NCBI GenBank assembly: GCA_023262065.1
Contig: JALRDW010000005.1
Location: 1 to 12,357, forward strand
Length of the DNA stretch: 12,357 bases
DNA from: Acidimicrobiia bacterium
GTDB taxonomy: Bacteria; Actinomycetota; Acidimicrobiia; IMCC26256
Reading direction: 5' to 3'
Notes under the pieces: generated by a model
What the model was told of the DNA's origin: nothing
The model's input: only the letters and a program-made list of their open reading frames with translations
The model's database searches: none
Position numbers and translations under genes: made by a program
Shown here: positions 6,522 to 11,553 of the stretch, one piece after another
How the letters are laid out: the number at the start of each line of letters is the position of its first letter
Position numbering within the stretch: the stretch's first letter is position 1

Positions 6522-7775
6522 ATGTCGTCGGTCCGCGTCCGCCCGGGTGATCCCCTGCAGGGGACCGTGCGCGTCTCGGGGGCCTCGAAGAACTCGGGTT
6601 GCAAGCAACTCGCGGCGGCGCTCCTCGCCGAGGGGACGACCACGGTCACGAACGTCCCGTCGGTCGCCGACCTCGAGGTCATGCTCGACGTGCTCACGGC
6701 GATGGGGGTCGGGGTCGAACGGCTCGGGTCCGACGCGCTGCGCCTCGACACCACGGGGGAGCTGACCCCTGAGGCGCCCTACGAGCTCGTCACCCGGATG
6801 CGCGCCTCCATCAACGTGCTCGGCCCGCTCCTCGCACGGTGCGGCGAGGCCCGGGTCGCGATGCCCGGCGGCGACAACATCGGGCAGCGCAAGCTCGACA
6901 TGCACTTCCGAGGCCTCGAGGCGATGGGGGCCAAGTTGAGCGTCACCCACGGGTACATCGAGGGGTCGGCGCACGGGCTCCACGGCGCCCGGATCGTGCT
7001 CGAGTTCCCCAGCGTCGGCGCGACCGAGAACCTCCTCACCGCTGCGGTCCTCGCGGACGGCGTCACGACCATCGAGAACGCGGCCCGGGAGCCGGAGATC
7101 CGCGACCTCGCCACACTGCTCAACCGGATGGGCGCGCGCGTCCACGGTGCGGGCACCTCGACCATCGAGGTGGAGGGGGTGCGCGCGCTCGCGAGCGTCG
7201 ACACCGAGCTCTGCGGCGACCGCATCGAGGCCGGCACCTACCTGACGGCGCTCGGCGTCGCCGGCGGCGAGATCGACCTCGAGGGGATCCGGCTCGACCA
7301 GCTCGAGATGGTGGTGGTGAAGCTGCGCGAGATGGGGATGCGCATCGATGCCACCGACCACGGCCTGCGGGCGCGCTGCGAACGTCGGCTGGCCTCGGTG
7401 GACGTCGCGACCCTGCCGTTCCCGGGGTTCGCCACCGACTTCATGCCGATGACCGTGGCCCTCCTCGCCGTCTGCGACGGCACGGCGATCGTCAGCGAGA
7501 ACGTCTTCGACAACCGGTTCTCCTTCATCGGCGAGCTCCGGCGCATGGGGGCCGACATCCGCACCGAGGACCGTCACGCCGTCGTGCGCGGGGTGCCCCG
7601 GCTCTCCGGGGCGCCGGTCCGGGCCTTCGACGTGCGGGCCGGGGCCGCGCTGGCGATCGCCGGCCTCGGGGCCGAGGGGGAGACGGTGGTCCACGACTGG
7701 CACCACGTCGACCGCGGCTACGTCGACCTCCCGGCCCGCCTCGCGGACCTCGGCGCGTGGGTCGAGCGCGTCTGA
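6522..7775 (+). CDS. murA: UDP-N-acetylglucosamine 1-carboxyvinyltransferase (MurA), Cys-to-Asp variant
   Basis: MurA transfers enolpyruvate from PEP to UDP-GlcNAc in the cytoplasm, the first committed step of peptidoglycan synthesis. The 417-residue length and EPT two-domain repeat are normal. Key residues match E. coli MurA: Lys23 and Asn24 in SGASKNSG (K22, N23), Arg94 in [13 protein letters not shown] (R91), Arg123 in the loop (R120), Asp306 in PGFATDF (D305), Arg372 in FDVRAGAAL (R371) and Arg398 in DRGYVDL (R397). The mobile-loop residue is Asp118 in [11 protein letters not shown], where E. coli has Cys115; such MurAs (for example in Mycobacterium and Chlamydia) are intrinsically fosfomycin-insensitive yet active. 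The ATG at 6522 follows a TAGCCT box by 8 bases. Some actinobacteria carry two MurA-like genes; whether this is the only copy cannot be seen here. Confidence 0.95.
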   Translation: MSSVRVRPGDPLQGTVRVSGASKNSGCKQLAAALLAEGTTTVTNVPSVADLEVMLDVLTAMGVGVERLGSDALRLDTTGELTPEAPYELVTRMRASINVLGPLLARCGEARVAMPGGDNIGQRKLDMHFRGLEAMGAKLSVTHGYIEGSAHGLHGARIVLEFPSVGATENLLTAAVLADGVTTIENAAREPEIRDLATLLNRMGARVHGAGTSTIEVEGVRALASVDTELCGDRIEAGTYLTALGVAGGEIDLEGIRLDQLEMVVVKLREMGMRIDATDHGLRARCERRLASVDVATLPFPGFATDFMPMTVALLAVCDGTAIVSENVFDNRFSFIGELRRMGADIRTEDRHAVVRGVPRLSGAPVRAFDVRAGAALAIAGLGAEGETVVHDWHHVDRGYVDLPARLADLGAWVERV

Positions 7776-7802
7776 ACCGTCCGCCGTCCGGGCCCACCGC
7801 AT

Positions 7803-7816
7803 CCGGGGTCCCCCGG
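7803..7816 (+). terminator. Possible short hairpin after murA
   Basis: CCGGGG and CCCCGG face each other across a very short loop 28 bases after the murA stop. Pairing of five bases around a four-base loop is possible. There is no T-run, so support is weak. Confidence 0.2.
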
Positions 7817-7826
7817 GAAGCCGTGG

Positions 7827-7832
7827 CAGACT
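7827..7832 (+). promoter_or_regulatory. Possible -10 box upstream of the NifU-like gene
   Basis: CAGACT lies 7 bases before position 7840, matching the geometry of the leaderless promoters here (A at position 2, T at position 6). If transcription begins near 7840, there would be a leader of about 60 bases before the ATG at 7900, or a leaderless TTG start at 7840. Confidence 0.35.
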
Positions 7833-7887
7833 GCGGGCGTTGTCCCACGGTGCACGACCGAACGGTCGTCGACCGGACGAGCAGGAC

Positions 7888-7894
7888 GAGGTGG
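7888..7894 (+). promoter_or_regulatory. Shine-Dalgarno of the NifU-like gene
   Basis: GAGGTGG lies 5 bases before the ATG at 7900. It is one of the few recognisable ribosome binding sites in the window and decides in favour of this start over the upstream TTG. Confidence 0.6.
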
Positions 7895-7899
7895 TGGCG

Positions 7900-8142
7900 A
7901 TGAGCGACACGATGGTGGCCGGGGTGCTCGATGCGATCGAGGCGATCCGACCCGCGCTCCAGGCCGACGGTGGCGACATCGTCTTCAACACGATCGACGA
8001 TGACGGTGTCGTGCACGTGAGCCTCGTCGGCGCCTGCGGCACCTGCCCGGTCTCGACGATGACACTCAAGGCCGGCGTGGAACGGATCATCATGGACCGC
8101 GTCCCCGGGGTGACCGAGGTCGTCGCCGACAACGCCGAGTGA
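7900..8142 (+). CDS. NifU C-terminal domain (Nfu-type) iron-sulfur carrier protein
   Basis: This 80-residue protein is a stand-alone Nfu domain. Nfu domains bind a 4Fe-4S cluster between subunits through a CxxC motif and hand it to apo-enzymes. The diagnostic features are RPALQADGGDI (17-27) and GACGTCPVSTMTL with Cys46 and Cys49. It lacks the N-terminal A-type domain of E. coli NfuA, so it is the short form seen in many actinobacteria and plastids. I chose ATG 7900 (MSDTMVAGVLDAIEAI) because it has a Shine-Dalgarno and because the family begins there; a TTG at 7840 would add 20 charged, non-conserved residues. The meaB gene follows after 24 bases, so the two are likely co-transcribed. Which client receives the cluster is unknown; the flavoprotein and crotonases nearby are not Fe-S enzymes. 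Confidence 0.92.
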   Translation: MSDTMVAGVLDAIEAIRPALQADGGDIVFNTIDDDGVVHVSLVGACGTCPVSTMTLKAGVERIIMDRVPGVTEVVADNAE

Positions 8143-8166
8143 CCGGCCCGGACTGACCAGCCAGCC

Positions 8167-9105
8167 ATGCCCCCGGACCCTGCGGCACTCGTCGAGCGTG
8201 CCGTCACCGGCGATCGCGGCGCGGTCGCCAAGCTCATCTCGATCGTCGAGGCGGGCGGCCCGCGCTCGTTCGAGGTGGCGGCCCTGCTCCACCCCCACAC
8301 CGGTCGCGGGTACACCATCGGGCTCACCGGGGCGCCGGGTGCGGGCAAGTCGAGCCTGACCGACGCACTCATCGGACGCATCCGCCGCGACGGGGATGAG
8401 GTCGGCGTGGTCGCGATCGACCCCACGAGTCCGTTCACCGGGGGCGCGATCCTCGGAGACCGCGTGCGGATGCAGGAACACGCCACCGACCGGGGCGTGT
8501 ACATCCGCTCGATGGCCACCCGTGGGCATCTCGGCGGCTTGGCGCTCGCGACCCCTCAGGCCGTGCGGGTGCTCGATGCGGCCGGCAAGCCCTGGATCAT
8601 CATCGAGACGGTGGGGGTCGGCCAGGTCGAGGTCGAGATCGTCGGCACCGCCGACACGACGGTCGTCGTCGTCAACCCGGGCTGGGGCGACGGCGTGCAG
8701 GCCAACAAGGCGGGGCTCATGGAGATCGCCGACGTGTTCGTGGTGAACAAGTGCGACCGGGACGGGGCGGCCGAGACGGTGCGGGACCTGGAGATGATGC
8801 TCGACCTCTCCGGGCATCCGGAGTGGCGGGCACCGATCGTGCAGACCGTCGCCACCACCGGGCGCGGGGTCGACGAGTTCTGGGACGCGATCGGGGCGCA
8901 CCGGTCGTTCCTGCTCGAGGCGGATCGTCTCGCCGGTCGTCGGGACCAGCGCACCCGCGAGGAGGTCCGCAGGATCGTCCTCGCCCGCCTCATCGACGCG
9001 GCCGACGCGCGCTGCGCCGGTCCCGCCTTCGAGGCCCTCGTGCGCGAGGTCGCCGAGCGACGCACCGATCCCTACACGGCGGCCGCCACCCTGCTCGACG
9101 ATTGA
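8167..9105 (+). CDS. meaB: MeaB/ArgK-type P-loop GTPase (methylmalonyl-CoA mutase chaperone)
   Basis: MeaB is a G3E-family GTPase that gates loading of adenosylcobalamin into methylmalonyl-CoA mutase (or a related mutase) and protects it from inactivation. The protein is 312 residues, usual for the family. Visible motifs are the P-loop GLTGAPGAGKSSL (Lys61, Ser62), VVAIDPTSPFTGGAILGDRVR (start of a longer block, the Mg-binding switch region), RSMATRGHLGG, switch II IIETVGVGQVEVEIVG with Glu147, and the base-specificity motif NKCD (Asn194-Asp197), usually NKAD. The C-terminal dimerisation arm is helical (AGRRDQRTREEVRRIVLARL). The start ATG at 8167 (MPPDPAALVERAV) lies 24 bases after the Nfu stop, with no clear Shine-Dalgarno. 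No mutase subunit gene is in the window, so the partner must be encoded elsewhere. Confidence 0.94.
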   Translation: MPPDPAALVERAVTGDRGAVAKLISIVEAGGPRSFEVAALLHPHTGRGYTIGLTGAPGAGKSSLTDALIGRIRRDGDEVGVVAIDPTSPFTGGAILGDRVRMQEHATDRGVYIRSMATRGHLGGLALATPQAVRVLDAAGKPWIIIETVGVGQVEVEIVGTADTTVVVVNPGWGDGVQANKAGLMEIADVFVVNKCDRDGAAETVRDLEMMLDLSGHPEWRAPIVQTVATTGRGVDEFWDAIGAHRSFLLEADRLAGRRDQRTREEVRRIVLARLIDAADARCAGPAFEALVREVAERRTDPYTAAATLLDD

Positions 9106-9133
9106 GCTCCGGCGGACGGCGTGGGCCCGCCGC

Positions 9134-9139
9134 TAGCCT
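9134..9139 (+). promoter_or_regulatory. -10 box (TAGCCT), leaderless promoter of crotonase 2
   Basis: GCTAGCCT is followed by 8 bases and the ATG at 9148. It is the same CTAGCCT heptamer as at 5614 and 6507, and it lies only 28 bases after the meaB stop, so crotonase 2 can be transcribed on its own. Confidence 0.75.
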
Positions 9140-9147
9140 GCGCCGCC

Positions 9148-9942
9148 ATGGCTGACCCCACCCCCTCCGACGCCCTCGTCCTCACCGAGCGCCACGACGA
9201 CGGCATCGCCGTCATCCGGCTGAACCGGCCGCCGATGAACCCGCTGTCGCGCGCGCTGCTCACCGAGCTCGGCGATGCGGCCCTCGCGCTCGCGGCGGAC
9301 CCCACGCTGCACGCGGTGCTCGTGCTCGGATCGGAGAAGGCGTTCGCCGCCGGGGCCGACATCACGGAGTTCGGCGGACCGGAGGCGGCGGCCGAGATCG
9401 GGACGATCTTCCGGCGCGCGTTCGACTCGCTCGCCGCGATCCGACGTCCGGTGGTCGCCGGCGTGCGCGGGTTCGCGCTCGGCGGTGGCATGGAGCTCGC
9501 CCTCGCGTGCGATCTCCGGGTCGCCGCGCCGAACGCCCGCTTCGGCCAGCCCGAGATCCTGCTCGGCATCATCCCGGGGGCGGGTGGCACCCAGCGATTG
9601 GCGCGCCTCATCGGGCCGGCCCGGGCCAAGGACCTCGTGTGGACGGGCCGCACCCTGCGGGCCGAGGAGGCCCTCGCCTGGGGGCTCGTCGATCGGGTGC
9701 TCGAGGACGAGGACTTCGAGGCGGCCGCCCTCGCGTTCACCCGGTCGCTGGCCACCGGGGCCGTGGTCGCGATGGGGTCGGCCAAGCGGGCGATCGACGC
9801 AGGACTCGACGGTGACCTCGCCGCCGGGCTCGATCTGGAGGCCGAGGAGTTCGTCGAGGTGTTCCGCACCGAGGACGCTCGCACGGGCGTGGCCTCGTTC
9901 CTCGAGCACGGCCCCGGCCGGGCCCGCTTCGCCGGGCGCTGA
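9148..9942 (+). CDS. Enoyl-CoA hydratase, canonical two-Glu crotonase
   Basis: This 264-residue crotonase hydrates trans-2-enoyl-CoA to 3-hydroxyacyl-CoA, the second step of fatty-acid beta-oxidation. Unlike the crotonase at 5628, it keeps both catalytic glutamates: Glu116 in ALGGGMELALACDLRV and Glu136 in FGQPEILLGIIPGAGGTQRL, spaced 20 apart as in rat mitochondrial hydratase (E144, E164). The oxyanion-hole segment is KAFAAGADITEFGG, and the N-terminus has VIRLNRPPMNPLSRALLTEL. I chose ATG 9148 (MADPTPSDALVL) because of the TAGCCT box 8 bases upstream; an in-frame GTG at 9121 would overlap the promoter. The C-terminal KRAIDAGLDGDL and FRTEDARTGVASFLE are normal for the family. It could serve beta-oxidation or an amino-acid or acyl-CoA degradation route; substrate chain length cannot be read. 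Confidence 0.95.
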   Translation: MADPTPSDALVLTERHDDGIAVIRLNRPPMNPLSRALLTELGDAALALAADPTLHAVLVLGSEKAFAAGADITEFGGPEAAAEIGTIFRRAFDSLAAIRRPVVAGVRGFALGGGMELALACDLRVAAPNARFGQPEILLGIIPGAGGTQRLARLIGPARAKDLVWTGRTLRAEEALAWGLVDRVLEDEDFEAAALAFTRSLATGAVVAMGSAKRAIDAGLDGDLAAGLDLEAEEFVEVFRTEDARTGVASFLEHGPGRARFAGR

Positions 9943-9971
9943 CCGGGCGGCACCCCGGTCCCGCTCGGTCA
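9940..9971. terminator. Bidirectional terminator-like palindrome between convergent genes
   Basis: TGACCGGGCGG (9940-9950) pairs with CCGCTCGGTCA (9961-9971) over 11 positions with one G-U wobble and a 10-base loop. The TGA stop of crotonase 2 and the complementary stop of the minus-strand SRPBCC gene lie inside the two arms. An alternative 7-bp stem (9941-9947 with 9954-9960) is nested in it. There is no T-run, as is common in high-GC actinobacteria. Confidence 0.6.
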
Positions 9972-10472
9972 GGCGGTGGCGCTCATCCCGTCGGCCGCCG
10001 CAGCGGCGGTGGCGGCGTCGAGACGCGCCGCTGCGGCCTCGCGTTCGGCCTTGGCCTTCAGGCGCGTGAGGTTCGCGCGCCAGATGCGCTCGAGCACCGG
10101 ACGTCCGGCGCGTTCACCGGCGGCCCCGCCCATCCACCACGGGAAGTGCAGTTCCTCGTCCCAGCAGAAGATCGTGCGGCCCCGACCGTCATCCTCGAGG
10201 TTGAAGTGGCCGCGGCCGGTGACGACGCCCCGATGCTCGATGCCCATGCGACGGGCCGGCTCCCACTCGGTGATCGTCATGACGTCGGTCGTCACGAGGG
10301 GACCGACGCGGGTGAGGCACTCGAACTCGGTCCCGACGCCCTGGCGCTGCTCGGTCACGAAGGTGATCGAGTCGGCATCCGCCATCCACTCCGTGTGCGA
10401 GGCGACGTCCTCGACGGAGGCCCAGACCTCCTCGGGCGTGCAGTCGATCACGGTGCAGAGGTGGATTCGCAC
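9969..10472 (-). CDS. SRPBCC (START/Bet v1-like) family protein
   Basis: This 167-residue protein has the SRPBCC hydrophobic-cavity fold used to bind lipids, polyketides or other apolar ligands. It opens [20 protein letters not shown], the standard beta-1/helix-1 start (cyclase/dehydrase type), then WMADADSITF, VGTEFECLTRVGPL, MTITEWEPARRMGIEHRG, GRGHFNLEDDGRGRTIFCW and the aromatic cluster HFPWWMGG. It ends with a charged helix (LERIWRANLTRLKAKAERE) and an Ala-rich tail. I chose GTG at 10472 because the fold's first strand starts there. This start lies 25 bases inside the 3' end of galT, so the two are co-transcribed; a purine-rich GAGAGCGAG just upstream may serve as a weak binding site. 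Ligand and function are unknown. The link to galT may be only transcriptional. Confidence 0.85.
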   Translation of the reverse strand: MRIHLCTVIDCTPEEVWASVEDVASHTEWMADADSITFVTEQRQGVGTEFECLTRVGPLVTTDVMTITEWEPARRMGIEHRGVVTGRGHFNLEDDGRGRTIFCWDEELHFPWWMGGAAGERAGRPVLERIWRANLTRLKAKAEREAAAARLDAATAAAAADGMSATA

Positions 10473-11446
10473 GTCGGTTCGCTCGCTCTCAGCGTGGATG
10501 CCGCCGTCTCCGGCGGCACCGGGTTCACCAGGATGCCGGTGCCCAGTTCGAAGCCGGCGTGGACCCCGAGCCGTGGCACCACCTCTACGAACCAGCGGCC
10601 CGACCCGGATGGAACGTCCGGAAGATCGGTGTGGATGATGACGTTGTGGGCGAAGGGGCCCAAGGTGTTGGCGAGGCGAGCGAGGGTCCGGCGCAGGACC
10701 GCCGCGACCTCGGCGACCTCGGGGTCGGTGGCGGTCTCGAACCCGGGTCCGGCCGCGCGGTGGGCGATGCGCACCCCCCAGGGCCAGCCCGAAGCGGGCG
10801 GACACCAGGCCACGGCGCCGCCCTCGGCGTCGACGAGGCAGTCGGCGGTCCGGGCCGCGCCCAGATCGAGGTCGATCGGGTCGGCCCCGAGGGCCGCCGT
10901 CCGTTCGCCGCGTGCGAGCACCAGGGGTGGCACGACGTCGACGGCGATCACCTGTGCGTGCGGGTGGGCGATGGAGGCACCGGCGGCCCGCCCGTGGTTG
11001 ATGAGCGCTTGGACGTGGGCACGCCCGGCGGCGAGGTGGACCCGCACGCGGTCGCGCAGCACGGTGATGACCTCCACTGCGAGGGCGTCGGGGAGCGAGC
11101 CGAACGGGGCGTCGTGCTCGGGAGAGAGGACGACGACCTCGTGCGCCCCGGTCGCACCCGGGCGCGCGTCGGCGCCGCCGACGACCGGGTAGAGGTTCGG
11201 CACGACCCGGACCCGCCAGCCCGGCCCGCCCGGCGCACCGGCCCCGGTGCGCAGCACCTCGGGCGGCGTCTCGTGCTCGTTGCCGGGGCAGAAGGGGCAC
11301 GCGCCCGGCGGGGTCGCATCGGCGGGGTGGCCGGTCGTGTGCGGACGCGCCGCACGCCCCGGGGCGACGATCACCGGCGTGCCGGTCACCGGATCGACGC
11401 GCAGCTCGGCGCCGGCCGGGGTCGGGGCGCTCCGGGTGCGGTCCAT
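10448..11446 (-). CDS. galT: GalT-type hexose-1-phosphate uridylyl/adenylyltransferase (HIT superfamily)
   Basis: GalT moves UMP between UDP-glucose and galactose-1-phosphate in the Leloir pathway, through a uridylylated His. The 332-residue protein has both GalT domains. [20 protein letters not shown] opens it, followed by the zinc-type pair ACPFCPGNE (Cys50, Cys53), [11 protein letters not shown], and the active-site block [17 protein letters not shown] with His161-Pro-His163-Ala-Gln165; by homology His163 is the nucleophile and His161 a metal ligand. It closes with [18 protein letters not shown], typical of the family. An ADP-glucose phosphorylase or other nucleotidylyltransferase of this group is possible, as the families are hard to separate by eye. 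The start ATG at 11446 has a TAGCCT box 8 bases upstream. It is followed by the overlapping SRPBCC gene. No galE or galK is present. Confidence 0.9.
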   Translation of the reverse strand: MDRTRSAPTPAGAELRVDPVTGTPVIVAPGRAARPHTTGHPADATPPGACPFCPGNEHETPPEVLRTGAGAPGGPGWRVRVVPNLYPVVGGADARPGATGAHEVVVLSPEHDAPFGSLPDALAVEVITVLRDRVRVHLAAGRAHVQALINHGRAAGASIAHPHAQVIAVDVVPPLVLARGERTAALGADPIDLDLGAARTADCLVDAEGGAVAWCPPASGWPWGVRIAHRAAGPGFETATDPEVAEVAAVLRRTLARLANTLGPFAHNVIIHTDLPDVPSGSGRWFVEVVPRLGVHAGFELGTGILVNPVPPETAASTLRASEPTCESTSAP

Positions 11447-11454
11447 GGGCGCTG

Positions 11455-11460
11455 AGGCTA
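11455..11460 (-). promoter_or_regulatory. -10 box (TAGCCT, minus strand), leaderless promoter of galT
   Basis: On the minus strand CCTAGCCT is followed by 8 bases and the ATG at 11446. It is the fourth CTAGCCT heptamer in the window and the only one on this strand, again exactly at a gene start. Confidence 0.75.
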
Positions 11461-11489
11461 GGTCGGCGGTGCGTGGCCGGGTCCGGTGG

Positions 11490-11509
11490 TCGTCACGGGA
11501 TCGTCACGG
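11490..11509. repeat. Two tandem TCGTCACGG repeats with 11-bp period (candidate operator)
   Basis: TCGTCACGG occurs at 11490-11498 and again at 11501-11509, separated by GA, so the units repeat once per helical turn. The pair lies 32 bases upstream of the -10 box of the flavoprotein gene and 30 bases upstream of the galT -10 box. Direct repeats with this period are typical of response-regulator sites, but the regulator is not identifiable. Confidence 0.4.
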
Positions 11510-11541
11510 TCCCGGGCGGACCGCGTTCGGGCATCCGGGCC

Positions 11542-11547
11542 TACGCT
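11542..11547 (+). promoter_or_regulatory. -10 box (TACGCT), leaderless promoter of the flavoprotein gene
   Basis: TACGCT is followed by 6 bases and the ATG at 11554. It fits the window's leaderless pattern although it is not an exact TAGCCT. No Shine-Dalgarno is visible. Confidence 0.6.
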
Positions 11548-11553
11548 CCCCGT

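Noticed and set aside
6507..8519. Long minus-strand open frame opposite murA, the Nfu gene and meaB.
   Set aside because: The product is low-complexity Arg/Asp/His/Gly-rich sequence. The sense strand encodes three well-conserved proteins with all catalytic residues.
11490..11509. A true PHO box.
   Set aside because: Only the spacing and TCAC core agree with the GTTCACC-type repeat, so I describe it only as an 11-bp period direct repeat.
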